From the NCBI GenBank assembly GCA_023151115.1, contig JAKLJP010000033.1, forward strand, positions 1-64,000: a stretch of 64,000 nt of DNA, read 5' to 3'. The notes beneath the pieces were generated by a model. The model saw only the letters and a program-made list of their open reading frames with translations, did not search any database and was not told the origin of the DNA. A program made the translations under genes and the position numbers. Within the stretch, counting starts at the first letter, position 1; each line of letters begins with the position of its first letter. This document shows positions 16,498 through 24,675 of the stretch, piece after piece. The stretch is from Anaerolineae bacterium. Lineage in GTDB: Bacteria; Chloroflexota; Anaerolineae; 4572-78; J111.

Positions 16498-17094
16498 TTC
16501 TACATTGGTTCCCAGCCACTGCATGTAGGCAATCATAGCCAAACCCTTTTTATTGGGTTGTTGTCCATCAAAGAACCAGGTATAACTGGGCATCACCGAG
16601 GTGGGCGCGACCGAACGGGGATTGTAAAAATGGGCCACATGCCAGTCGTTAGAGCGATAGCCGCCCTCACGCGACAGGTCAGGCCCAACCCGGCGGGTGC
16701 CCATCAATTGCGGCATCATCAACTCATGCTGCTGTTCGGCAGCGGTGGAGACAGGGCCAAAGCGCACGTCCTCATTGGCCACCGGCCGCACCTGCTGCGA
16801 ATGGCAGTGCCAGCAAGCTTCGCCAATGTAGGTGTCACGCGCCAGCTTGAGCGCCTCCCGATAATTTTCGGGGGTGGGGCCGCCCGGATAGTACTTTTCA
16901 AACTGCTCCGGGTATTGGTTTGAGAGAGCAACAAAGTAGGGGTCAACATCCTGCGATATCTCGTCCAGAGTGGTGTAGGGCAGGTTGGACAGGGCATTGA
17001 CCGTGACCACCCCGGAGACAATAAAGGCCAGGACAAAGAAGCCTATACCGGCGACCAGGAAGATAAATTGGAACTTTTCAATCGTTTTTTCCAT
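16492..17094 (-). CDS. ccoO: cbb3-type cytochrome c oxidase mono-heme subunit (CcoO/FixO)
   Basis: The 200-aa product has an N-terminal membrane anchor (about 10-33) and a c-type heme site Cys94-Trp-His-Cys97-His98 in the CcoO context GEACWHCHSQQVRP. The family phrases GPDLSREGGYRSNDWHVAHFYNPR follow, and a Met-rich MMPQLMGTRR region may provide the sixth ligand. It passes electrons from cytochrome c to CcoN. It lies 16 nt after ccoN. The C-terminus ends inside a repeat. Confidence 0.93.
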   Translation of the reverse strand: MEKTIEKFQFIFLVAGIGFFVLAFIVSGVVTVNALSNLPYTTLDEISQDVDPYFVALSNQYPEQFEKYYPGGPTPENYREALKLARDTYIGEACWHCHSQQVRPVANEDVRFGPVSTAAEQQHELMMPQLMGTRRVGPDLSREGGYRSNDWHVAHFYNPRSVAPTSVMPSYTWFFDGQQPNKKGLAMIAYMQWLGTNVER

Positions 17095-17110
17095 CAGAAC
17101 TCTCCTTATC

Positions 17111-18565
17111 CTACTTGGCCGGAGCCGGTACCAGATTCGCCGCTGTTTCCTCAGCTTCTGGGGTGGTGGCCGTCATATACATATTGAAGGCGAAGAGCAG
17201 CACCCCGGCAAACATCAACAGGCCGGTTGCCGTGCGGAAAAGCCAGATGAGCCGAACCGATTGCAGCGATACTTCCCAGGGGGCCAACCCTTTCCACAGA
17301 TAGCCTTCAACCAGACCGGCCGAAGTGAGCGCCACAAACATCGAGGCCAGGCCGATAGTACACATCCAGAAGACTGCCTCGTGTAAAGCCGGCGACCACC
17401 AGTTTCTTCGCCCCAACACCCGCGGCCACAAATCGGTGGTAATGCCAATGAGCCAGAAGCCAAAGGTGCCGAACATAATCAGGTGGGCGTGTCCCACCAC
17501 CCAATCGGTAAAGTGGACAAACTCTTGCGCCCAGAACTGCACGTGGACCGCGCACTGGATACAGGTAATCACATAAAAGACCATCCCGGTGTAGAACCAG
17601 CGAATCGGCATATTCGTCACCGGGGCAATTTCGCGCCCGCGCAGAGTCATAAAGAAGTTGATGAAAACCGTGACCACCATAATTTCGATGGCGACGGTTG
17701 AAACCACCGCTCCAAACTGAGCAAACATCGGAATGGTGCTGTAGATGAAATGGTGTACCCCTTGCAGCGGATAGAAAAAGGCCAGCCCCCAGAAACCCAG
17801 CAGCGACACGGCGTGACTCCAGATAGGTTTCTTCAGCAGAGCGGGCACAAAGTAGTACATCATCCCCCAGCCCAGCGGGGTGACCAGTAAGCCAACCAAA
17901 TCGTGAATAAACAGGCCGACAAAGGTGGCCCCGCCCGCGCCGGGGATAAATTCGGGCAGGTAGTTGCCCATGGCATAGGTCAAAATGACCCAGATGAAAG
18001 CCACCGAGAAATACCACAGGCTGACATACATAGGTTGTTTGCTGCCAAATTGAAAAATGGGGGTCAAAAATTGGATAGCAATCAAAACCAGGCCTACCAT
18101 TACTAACTCGTCAATGGGAAAGAGCCAGGTGCCGTTGGCGGTAAAAGCGCCGGGAGTTTCGCCCCACTCGACCGCTTGAGCATAGCCGGCCAAAATTCCC
18201 ACCACCGTCCACAAGACAATAAACAGATAGACCCAGAAAATCAACCAGCCCAACAGGTCATGCAGCACCCGGCGCTGCGTCAGCCGGGGGACGGCCCAGT
18301 ACAACGCGCCCAGAAAAACATTGACAATAAAGCCATAGGCCACCCCATTGGTATGGATCATACGGATACGTCCCGGCGAGAGAAACTCGATGCCTGGGAA
18401 CGGGTACAAATTATTCAGTTGGAGCGAGTAGAAAATGCCCATCAGCATGGCGATAATCAAAAAGACAAAGCCAACAATAATATGAGCCTTAACCAAGCCT
18501 AAATTAATCAGGGGCTTTGTTGGCGTGGCCGGTTGGGCGCGTCTTTTGGCAACTGCTACAGTCAT
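17111..18565 (-). CDS. ccoN: cbb3-type cytochrome c oxidase catalytic subunit I (CcoN/FixN)
   Basis: A 484-aa heme-copper oxidase subunit with about twelve spans. Histidine ligands are visible in MIHTNGVAYGF, FIHDLVG, GVHHFIYS and VVGHAHL, the arrangement of the C-family. It reduces O2 at high affinity in the cytoplasmic membrane. The di-heme cytochrome gene lies upstream and ccoO downstream, all within about 20 nt of each other. The whole operon is preceded by a two-site CRP/FNR-like promoter about 300 nt before the first gene. Confidence 0.95.
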   Translation of the reverse strand: MTVAVAKRRAQPATPTKPLINLGLVKAHIIVGFVFLIIAMLMGIFYSLQLNNLYPFPGIEFLSPGRIRMIHTNGVAYGFIVNVFLGALYWAVPRLTQRRVLHDLLGWLIFWVYLFIVLWTVVGILAGYAQAVEWGETPGAFTANGTWLFPIDELVMVGLVLIAIQFLTPIFQFGSKQPMYVSLWYFSVAFIWVILTYAMGNYLPEFIPGAGGATFVGLFIHDLVGLLVTPLGWGMMYYFVPALLKKPIWSHAVSLLGFWGLAFFYPLQGVHHFIYSTIPMFAQFGAVVSTVAIEIMVVTVFINFFMTLRGREIAPVTNMPIRWFYTGMVFYVITCIQCAVHVQFWAQEFVHFTDWVVGHAHLIMFGTFGFWLIGITTDLWPRVLGRRNWWSPALHEAVFWMCTIGLASMFVALTSAGLVEGYLWKGLAPWEVSLQSVRLIWLFRTATGLLMFAGVLLFAFNMYMTATTPEAEETAANLVPAPAK

Positions 18566-18583
18566 GGGTCCTTTCCTCCTGGG

Positions 18584-19309
18584 TTACTTTTGCTCTGCTA
18601 GATAATTTGCCAGTGTATCAATCTGCTCCGGGGTCAGCCGGTCTTTAAAGTACTGCGGCATCACCCCCTGCGGACAGGGACCGCCCGGACATTCGGCGGC
18701 AGTAACAGCGGCAGGGTTGGTGATAGACTCCTTAATTTCATCCACACTCAGACGGCTGCCCACTTGAGTGAGGTTTGGTCCAATCCCGCCCACAGCGCCC
18801 TGCTGATCAAGTTGGTGGCAGGCGTTGCAGCCGGCGTTGGCAAAAATTTCAGAGGGGGTTGTGCCTTCGATGACAACACCGGCGGCCTGAACCGGCGCGG
18901 GTTCAACCCAGCCGCCTTCGCGCAGGCTTTTGAGGTAGGTGGTCACATCGCTAATTTCCTGGTCGGTTAGGAGAGGAAAAGCGGGCATGGCTGCGCCCTG
19001 GATGCCATTACGAATGGTTATTTTTAAGCTGTCATCCGAAGGCAACGGCCCCGCCTCGCCAAAATAAAAGAATTTGTACTGGCCGTTAACAAAATTTCTG
19101 GGTTTAGGGTTAAGAAAGATAGACGCCTCGCCGTCACCCAGGCCAGTCTGACCGTGGCAGCCAATACAATAAGTTTCGTAAACTCGCCTGCCGCTGCTGC
19201 GCCGGTCTTCACTGAAGACGTACCCCCGAAACAGGTCTGGACTGATAATCACCATAAAGACCAGAACCAGAGTCAGGCCGGCCAGCCAAGAAAAAATTCT
19301 TGCGACCAT
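18584..19309 (-). CDS. membrane-anchored di-heme cytochrome c (CcoP-like role)
   Basis: The 241-aa product has an N-terminal anchor (about 6-24) and two class I heme sites: Cys48-x2-Cys51-His52 and Cys161-x2-Cys164-His165. Methionines in AAMPAFP and GVMPQYF are likely sixth ligands. It is the first gene of the oxidase operon, so it probably fills the CcoP role although it lacks the two-span CcoP N-terminus. GGAG 5 nt before the ATG supports the start. Confidence 0.88.
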   Translation of the reverse strand: MVARIFSWLAGLTLVLVFMVIISPDLFRGYVFSEDRRSSGRRVYETYCIGCHGQTGLGDGEASIFLNPKPRNFVNGQYKFFYFGEAGPLPSDDSLKITIRNGIQGAAMPAFPLLTDQEISDVTTYLKSLREGGWVEPAPVQAAGVVIEGTTPSEIFANAGCNACHQLDQQGAVGGIGPNLTQVGSRLSVDEIKESITNPAAVTAAECPGGPCPQGVMPQYFKDRLTPEQIDTLANYLAEQK

Positions 19310-19608
19310 ATCAACTCCTCGCTCCTTTCAACTTAAACTAGATAGAAAGTGGCAATTAATTGCCAATCCATAACATCAAGTTGCCTGTATTCAATTTATT
19401 TTGCAGCGTCGGCGATTCGAGGGGAGTAAAGCTTCAGAGTGGCTGTTGAAGCAAATTGTTCAACAAGAGGTATCACCGCAACCATTACTCTGTTTACTTG
19501 AATAAAACAGAACACGCGCGGGATTTCGGGCCATTATATTCAATTTTATTCTGTTGGCAAAATTATTGGGATAACTTACAGCATCGGCCGACGGGAAATA
19601 TGGGCCGT

Positions 19609-19674
19609 AGTATAACAGGTTCATCCGCTAACCAACAGTGAGAAATGTCATCAATCTTTAGTGAGGAATGTCAC
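19609..19674 (-). promoter_or_regulatory. two-site CRP/FNR-like class II promoter of the cbb3 operon
   Basis: On the minus strand GTGA-CATTCC-TCAC (19661-19674) is followed 23 bp later by ATGA-CATTTC-TCAC (19638-19651). After T and 22 nt comes TATACT (19609-19614). The inner site is therefore centred near -41.5. The rest of the 300-nt leader to the first gene shows nothing further apart from a GGCAATTAATTGCC palindrome near 19350. Confidence 0.72.
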
Positions 19675-20912
19675 AGGGCCGGCATAATTTTCTGCGCCCA
19701 GGCTAACAATTTTTCATCCTGATACCAGCCGGCCACAATTTGTAAACCCAACGGCAGCCCATCGAGACTGCCTGAGGGCAGGCTGATGGTAGGGAGGCCG
19801 GCATACGTCCAGGGTAAGTTCATAATCGGGTCGCCGGTGCTGTCAAGGGAGGCCGGAGCGACGCCCACCGCTGCTGGCGCAATCCAGGCCGACACGCCCT
19901 GTTCGGCCATGACTGCCGTCAGCTCCTGCCGCAACAGCTCTCGACCGGCGCGGTAATGCTCGATTTGCTCAGGTGAAACCTGCTGCCCTCGTTCAATCAA
20001 CGCCGCCGTTTTGGGGTGGTATAAACCGCTAAAGTCAGCATACCACTCACGATGTACCATGGCGGCCTCAGCGGCAGCTAAAGATTGATGGGCTACGGCA
20101 ATCTCTTCAAAATTAGCCATGATCTCTACGGGCCGCAGCTCAAAACCTGCCTGCTGCAATTTTTGCTGAACTGCCTGAAAATGAGCCAATCCTTCCGGGC
20201 TGGCTTTTTGCAAGTAAGGCCCCACTGGCAGGCCCAGTACCGGCGATTTTTTCGCCTCATCGCCGCTGCCGGTCTCATCGTTCCACTCCCGACACAATAT
20301 TGCTGCCGCCAGGGTTGCATCGGCTACATCCCGGACAAAAAAGCCGACGTGATCGAGCGAGGGCGAAAATGGAATAACCCCGGCGCTGGAAATACGGCCA
20401 AAACTGGGCTTAAAGCCGATAACACCGCAAAAGGCCGCCGGCCGCAAAATGGAACCAATCGTCTGAGTGCCCAAGGCCAGCGGGCATAATCCGGCAGCTA
20501 CGGCTGCGGCCGAACCGCTGCTCGACCCGCCGGGGGTATGAGCGAGATTATGAGGATTACGCGTTGGGCCAGGGGCAAAATAGGCAAATTCGGTGGTTAC
20601 GGTTTTGCCCAGCACCAGCGCCCCCGCCGCTTTGAGTTGGGTCACACACTCGGCTTCCGGCCCGGTCAGCAGGTCGGCCGGCAGGCGCGAACCGGCCTGG
20701 GTAGGCATACCGTCCACATGAAAAATATCTTTGACGCCGATCAAAACACCGTATAAAGGAGGGCGGGCCGCCGGGTCAGGAAAACGCGCTTCGAGCGCCA
20801 GTATTTCCTGCCGAAGCCGGTCAAAGCGCCCTTTTTCAGGCAAAAAGGCTTGAATCCGGGCATTGGTCGCCTCGAACTTGGCTTCCAGCGCCTTCAAATC
20901 TGTGTCATTCAT
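19671..20912 (-). CDS. amidase signature family hydrolase
   Basis: The 413-aa product has the Ser-cisSer-Lys catalytic set: Lys in GVKDIFHVDG, and the serine-rich TPGGSSSGSAAAVAAGLCPL followed by GTQTIGSILRPA. The usual GTDTGGSI is changed to GTQTIGSI but keeps its serine. Substrate cannot be told. Its place beside a nucleobase permease and a xanthine-dehydrogenase-like enzyme suggests nitrogen scavenging. ATG 20912 (MNDTDLKALEAK) has GAGG 5 nt upstream; the frame is open a little higher. The stop lies inside the operator of the oxidase promoter. Confidence 0.85.
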   Translation of the reverse strand: MNDTDLKALEAKFEATNARIQAFLPEKGRFDRLRQEILALEARFPDPAARPPLYGVLIGVKDIFHVDGMPTQAGSRLPADLLTGPEAECVTQLKAAGALVLGKTVTTEFAYFAPGPTRNPHNLAHTPGGSSSGSAAAVAAGLCPLALGTQTIGSILRPAAFCGVIGFKPSFGRISSAGVIPFSPSLDHVGFFVRDVADATLAAAILCREWNDETGSGDEAKKSPVLGLPVGPYLQKASPEGLAHFQAVQQKLQQAGFELRPVEIMANFEEIAVAHQSLAAAEAAMVHREWYADFSGLYHPKTAALIERGQQVSPEQIEHYRAGRELLRQELTAVMAEQGVSAWIAPAAVGVAPASLDSTGDPIMNLPWTYAGLPTISLPSGSLDGLPLGLQIVAGWYQDEKLLAWAQKIMPAL

Positions 20913-20996
20913 GGCATCCTCAAAACGAACTCCTTTAACATGAGACCAGCGCAAAGGACTACCTCATTTTACAATGCCAATTTACATACGGCAATT

Positions 20997-21157
20997 GTCT
21001 ACTCACGCATGTCATCCATTCGACAAGCTCACGCCCTTCGGCGCACCCGAAGGGGTGGAACAGGTTTCGACCGAAGGGAGAAATCTCTGAGTCGCTGTAG
21101 CGCGGTTGAGATTTCTCGGCCTACGGCCTCGAAATGACATGAAGGCTGAGCAGTTAC
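20997..21157. repeat. MITE-like palindromic repeat, family A copy 2
   Basis: It has the CATGTCAT...ATGACATG inverted ends with GAGCAGTTAC on the right. It also carries an inserted CACGCCCTTCGGCGCACCCG hairpin (21030-21058) that recurs exactly at 35809-35837. Confidence 0.8.
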
Positions 21158-21182
21158 CAGCAATTTACCCAACAACCCGCTG

Positions 21183-21247
21183 ATGACATCTATCCGTTAG
21201 AAAAATGACATCTGTCACTTAATTTATTTAAACGGAACAAGTAACAT
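21183..21247 (+). promoter_or_regulatory. two-site CRP/FNR-like class II promoter of the permease
   Basis: ATGA-CATCTA-TCCG (21183-21196, weak) and ATGA-CATCTG-TCAC (21205-21218) lie 22 bp apart. T plus 22 nt leads to TAACAT (21242-21247), centring the inner site near -41.5. The leader to the permease would be about 330 nt. Confidence 0.65.
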
Positions 21248-21333
21248 GAGAAGTGCGAGTATCTTTGGGTAAACTATTATTTCTCGCTCTCAACGGAGAG
21301 AGACAGCAACCCACAGCAAATTCCAGGTTGCTT

Positions 21334-21389
21334 ATTATGTCAATGACCATGCTCTCCTCAAGGGTGTGGTCGTTTGTATTTTGAGGAGG
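21334..21389 (+). promoter_or_regulatory. possible leader peptide and SD-sequestering hairpin in the permease leader
   Basis: A 15-codon frame starts at ATG 21337 and ends in a TGA that overlaps AGGAGG. The stem CTCCTCAA/TTGAGGAG (21353-21389) would bury that ribosome-site-like sequence. It lies 200 nt before the permease, so the target is unclear. Confidence 0.25.
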
Positions 21390-21426
21390 TGAATCGGCAA
21401 GAATCCCAACAGAATATTGTCAAGCG

Positions 21427-21541
21427 GTAACTGCTCAGGTATGTCATTTCGACCGAAGGGAGAAATCCTTAATGTCTATGTATCGCTCTGGGGATTTCTC
21501 GGCCTTTGACCTCGAAATGACATGGGAGTTGAGCAGTTATG
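21427..21541. repeat. MITE-like palindromic repeat, family A copy 3
   Basis: GTAACTGCTCAGGTATGTCA on the left is mirrored by ATGACAT...GAGCAGTTAT on the right. The inner arms GAGAAATCC and GGATTTCTC also pair. It lies in the permease leader. Confidence 0.88.
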
Positions 21542-21587
21542 TTAGGCGTTTATTTTTTTCAGAAATGAAAAAGAAAAGGAGTGTTAT

Positions 21588-22991
21588 ATGGCTACTGCTG
21601 CTGTAGAACACAAAGATGAAAAGAAAATATCCGGTTATTTACCCACCGACACCCCGCCGCTTGGGGCGATGGTCAGCCTGGGCTTTCAGCAGGTCTTAAC
21701 CATGTTCCCGGCTACGGTTCTGGTGGCAATCTTGACCAAGTTTGATGTCGGCGTCACCTTGCTCGCCAGCGGGCTGGGCACGATTATTGCCCTACTCGTA
21801 GCTCGGCGGCGCATTCCGATGTATTACGGCTCCAGTTTTAGCTACATTGCCGTCGTCATCACCACCATGAGCCTGTATGCCAATGACTGTTTTGGCGACC
21901 CCAACACGTTCTACTGCGCCGAAGGGGTGCGGATTGTCCAAGTTGGTATTATGGGCACTGCCGTTGTTGAAATTCTAGTCGGCCTGCTCATCATGCGGAT
22001 CGGCAAAGCGGCCCTGGATAAAGTGCTGCCGCCGGTTATCACCGGCAGTGTAGCCGTGGTGATTGGTATTGCCCTGGCCGGGGCAGCCCTGAACATGGCC
22101 AGCGCGCATTGGGGTATAGCTTTTATTACCCTGGTCGTCACCGTCGCTTTTTCGGTCTATCTGCAAAATCGAGGCTTGCTGGGCATGTTGCCCATTTTGT
22201 TGGGCGCAATTGTTGGCTATGTGGTAGCCATTCCCTTTGGCCTGGTTAATTTTGGGCTGATTGCCGAGGCGGATTGGGTACGAGTCCCCAACATTACCCT
22301 CCCGGCTTTCGAGGATCCGCGCGCCTGGGCTTCCATTTTAAGTATTGCGCTCATCGCCATTGCCACAATCCCCGAAAGCACGGCTCACCTCTATCAGATG
22401 AGCCTATACATTGACCAACTGGCCAAAGAATTGGGCCGCCAACCGTTTGAAATCAAAAAGCTCATCGGTCTAAATTTGGTAGCAGATGGCGCTGATGACA
22501 TGGTGGTTGGTTTTCTGGGCGGCTGCGCCGGTACCAACTACGGCGAAAACAACAGTTTGATGGCCATTACTCGCAACTATTCCGTGCCGGTGTTGATGGC
22601 GGCAGGCGTGATTGCCATTGTGTTGGGTTTTATTGGTAAGCTGGCCGCGGTGGTGAATACCATTCCCGTCGCCGTGACCGGCGGCCTGGCTGTTTATCTG
22701 TTCGGCGTTATCGGCATGCAAGGTATTGCCCTGATCCAGTCCGAAAAGGTCAACCTGTTTGAGCCGCGCCAACTGGCCGTCGGGGCGATTATTTTGATTA
22801 CCGGCATCGGCGGCAACCTGGCCTTGAAAGACGGCCTGTTTCCCTTCGCCATCCCGGTAGTGTTCCCCAACGGCATTCCGGCCATTGTCTTTGCTGCTTT
22901 AGTCGGTATCCTGCTCAACCTGCTCTTCCTGCTGCTGCCGCCCTCCCTCTTTGGGGTGGCTGAGCGAGAGAATATTAACTATAGCAGTTGA
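21588..22991 (+). CDS. nucleobase:cation symporter-2 family permease (uracil/xanthine type)
   Basis: The 467-aa polytopic protein shows NCS2 features: an early QQVLTMFPATVLVA segment, the substrate-site helix around IALIAIATIPESTAHLYQMS and the C-terminal-half motif GGCAGTNYGENNSLMAITRNYS. It probably imports a nucleobase with H+ or Na+. The xanthine-dehydrogenase subunits follow, so xanthine or a related purine is a fair guess. AAAGGAG precedes the ATG. A CRP/FNR-type promoter and a family A repeat lie in its long leader. Confidence 0.9.
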   Translation: MATAAVEHKDEKKISGYLPTDTPPLGAMVSLGFQQVLTMFPATVLVAILTKFDVGVTLLASGLGTIIALLVARRRIPMYYGSSFSYIAVVITTMSLYANDCFGDPNTFYCAEGVRIVQVGIMGTAVVEILVGLLIMRIGKAALDKVLPPVITGSVAVVIGIALAGAALNMASAHWGIAFITLVVTVAFSVYLQNRGLLGMLPILLGAIVGYVVAIPFGLVNFGLIAEADWVRVPNITLPAFEDPRAWASILSIALIAIATIPESTAHLYQMSLYIDQLAKELGRQPFEIKKLIGLNLVADGADDMVVGFLGGCAGTNYGENNSLMAITRNYSVPVLMAAGVIAIVLGFIGKLAAVVNTIPVAVTGGLAVYLFGVIGMQGIALIQSEKVNLFEPRQLAVGAIILITGIGGNLALKDGLFPFAIPVVFPNGIPAIVFAALVGILLNLLFLLLPPSLFGVAERENINYSS

Positions 22992-23003
22992 CTCTAAAAT
23001 TAC

Positions 23004-23072
23004 AGTGATGCGTGATACGTGATGCGTGATGTGTAAAAACATTTCAAGTCACGTATCACGCATCACGCATCA
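23004..23072. repeat. composite hairpin, TGATGCG/TGATACG word
   Basis: The left arm (23004-23033) is of TGATGCGTGATACG words; the right arm (23048-23072) is of CGTATCACGCATCA words. It lies between the permease and the FAD subunit gene. Confidence 0.85.
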
Positions 23073-23133
23073 GAAAAATAGCTGATAGTGACAGTAATAA
23101 GACGATACGATCAAAATAAGGAGGTCATATCCT

Positions 23134-24027
23134 ATGCACAATCCAACCCCCGGACTTCCTGAGTTCGATTACCTGAAACCGGCCTCGTTGGCTGAGGCCA
23201 GCCAGTTTCTGGCTCAGCACGCGGGCGAGGCTCGCCCTTTTATGGGGGGAACAGACACATTTGTGCGTATGCGTGACGGCTTTTGGAAAGAGAAATATCT
23301 TGTAGATGTAAAAAATCTGGACGGCATGAGCCAGATCAACTTCGATCCAACCGCCGGGCTGACCATCGGCGCCTCGGTCAATATGAATCGAGTCGTCGCC
23401 TCGCCTGAGGTAAGAGAATATTACCCGGTTTTGGCCGAAGCGGCTCATACCGTTGCCAGTTATCAATTGCGGACGCGAGCCACCCTGGCCGGTAATATCT
23501 GTAATGCCTCGCCGGCCGGCGATACCATTGGCCCGTGCCTGGTTTTGAACGCCTCCCTTCAGGTTCACGGGGTAGATGGCATCCGCCGCGAACCATTGCG
23601 TACCTTTTTTGTGGGTCCCGGCAGAACCGTTTTGAAACCGGGCGATATTGTCACGGCGATTGTCTTCCCGCTGCCGTCGCAAAATTACGCCGCTCGCTAC
23701 CTCAAACTGGGCCGCAATGCCATTGGCGACCTGGCCATTGTCGGCGTGACCGCCCTGGGCTACCCTGATAGCAGCGCCCCATCGGGCTATTCTTTCCGGC
23801 TGGCCCTGGCCTCCGTAGCGCCGACGCCGTTTGTTCCGGTTCAGGCCCAAACGATTTTGGCCGAAAACCCCATCACCGAGGCCATTATCGCCGAGGCCGC
23901 CGAGGCCGCGATGAACGCCTGCGCGCCCATTGACGATGTTCGCGGCAGCGCCCGCTACCGCAAGCTCATGGTCAGAAATTTGACCAAAAGGGCAATCACC
24001 GAAGTGTGGGAGAAAATCAGGAAGTAG
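23134..24027 (+). CDS. xanthine dehydrogenase family FAD-binding subunit
   Basis: The 297-aa product has the molybdopterin-dehydrogenase FAD fold. FAD-binding motifs are FMGGTDTFVRM (near 35) and TRATLAGNICNASPAGDT (near 110); a C-terminal CO_deh_flav_C domain ends with RSARYRK-like VRGSARYRKLMVRNLTKRA. It forms the M chain of an M-S-L heterotrimer with the next two genes. AAGGAGG precedes the ATG. The TAG stop is part of the downstream GAAGTAGGAAGTAG repeat. Confidence 0.92.
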   Translation: MHNPTPGLPEFDYLKPASLAEASQFLAQHAGEARPFMGGTDTFVRMRDGFWKEKYLVDVKNLDGMSQINFDPTAGLTIGASVNMNRVVASPEVREYYPVLAEAAHTVASYQLRTRATLAGNICNASPAGDTIGPCLVLNASLQVHGVDGIRREPLRTFFVGPGRTVLKPGDIVTAIVFPLPSQNYAARYLKLGRNAIGDLAIVGVTALGYPDSSAPSGYSFRLALASVAPTPFVPVQAQTILAENPITEAIIAEAAEAAMNACAPIDDVRGSARYRKLMVRNLTKRAITEVWEKIRK

Positions 24028-24088
24028 GAAGTAGGGAGTAAGGGCTTTTTCTTCTTCCCCTACTACCTACTCCCTACTACCTACTCCT
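24020..24088. repeat. composite hairpin, GGAAGTAG word, supplying a stop codon
   Basis: The left arm of GGAAGTAGGAAGTAGGGAGTA words faces a right arm of CTACCTACTCC words (24058-24088). The upstream gene ends at a TAG within the first words. Confidence 0.85.
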
Positions 24089-24106
24089 TTTTTACCGGAG
24101 AATACT

Positions 24107-24589
24107 ATGGCATTTCACAGAATTACCATAACCATCAACAACGAGACTGAAATTGTGGATGTCCCTTCGAATATGACCTTGCTGCAAATGCTGCGCGAGA
24201 AATTAGTCTTGACCGGGACCAAAAACGGCTGCACCGCCGGGGAATGTGGGGCATGCACCGTAATGCTGAACGGCGAGCCGGTCAATAGCTGCATGGTGCT
24301 GGCCGTCGAGTGTGACGGGGCCGAAATTACCACCGTAGAAGGGCTGGCCCAAAACAGCCACCTCAGCCCCATTCAGGAAGCAATTATTGCCCAGGGTGGG
24401 GTGCAGTGTGGTTTTTGCACGCCAGGTGTATTAATTTCAGCCCAGGCCCTGCTCAACCGCAGCCCTCAGCCCACCGATTATGAAATCCGCGATGCGCTGG
24501 TGGGCAATCTGTGCCGCTGCACCGGCTACCTCCGTATCATCGAGGCGGTCAAAGCCGCGGCAGAACAGCAGAAAGTTGGGGCAGTTTAG
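24107..24589 (+). CDS. xanthine dehydrogenase family 2Fe-2S subunit
   Basis: The 160-aa product has the plant-type cluster motif GCTAGECGACTVMLNG and Cys of VNSCMVL in its N-terminal half, and the helical-bundle cluster GVQCGFCTPG with NLCRCTGY in its C-terminal half. It carries electrons from the Mo site to FAD. Full length for the family. It is encoded between the FAD and Mo subunits, in the usual M-S-L order. Confidence 0.95.
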   Translation: MAFHRITITINNETEIVDVPSNMTLLQMLREKLVLTGTKNGCTAGECGACTVMLNGEPVNSCMVLAVECDGAEITTVEGLAQNSHLSPIQEAIIAQGGVQCGFCTPGVLISAQALLNRSPQPTDYEIRDALVGNLCRCTGYLRIIEAVKAAAEQQKVGAV

Positions 24590-24596
24590 AACATGT

Positions 24597-24658
24597 ATTG
24601 CGTCTTACGTCTTGCGTCTTCCGTGAATGAACAACACAAGACGCAAGACGCAACACGT
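24597..24658. repeat. composite hairpin, GTCTTGCG word
   Basis: The left arm GCGTCTTACGTCTTGCGTC (24599-24618) faces a right arm ACAAGACGCAAGACGCAA (24635-24653). The same words form the hairpin at 34182-34230. Confidence 0.85.
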
Positions 24659-24675
24659 TTCTTATGGAGACAGCT

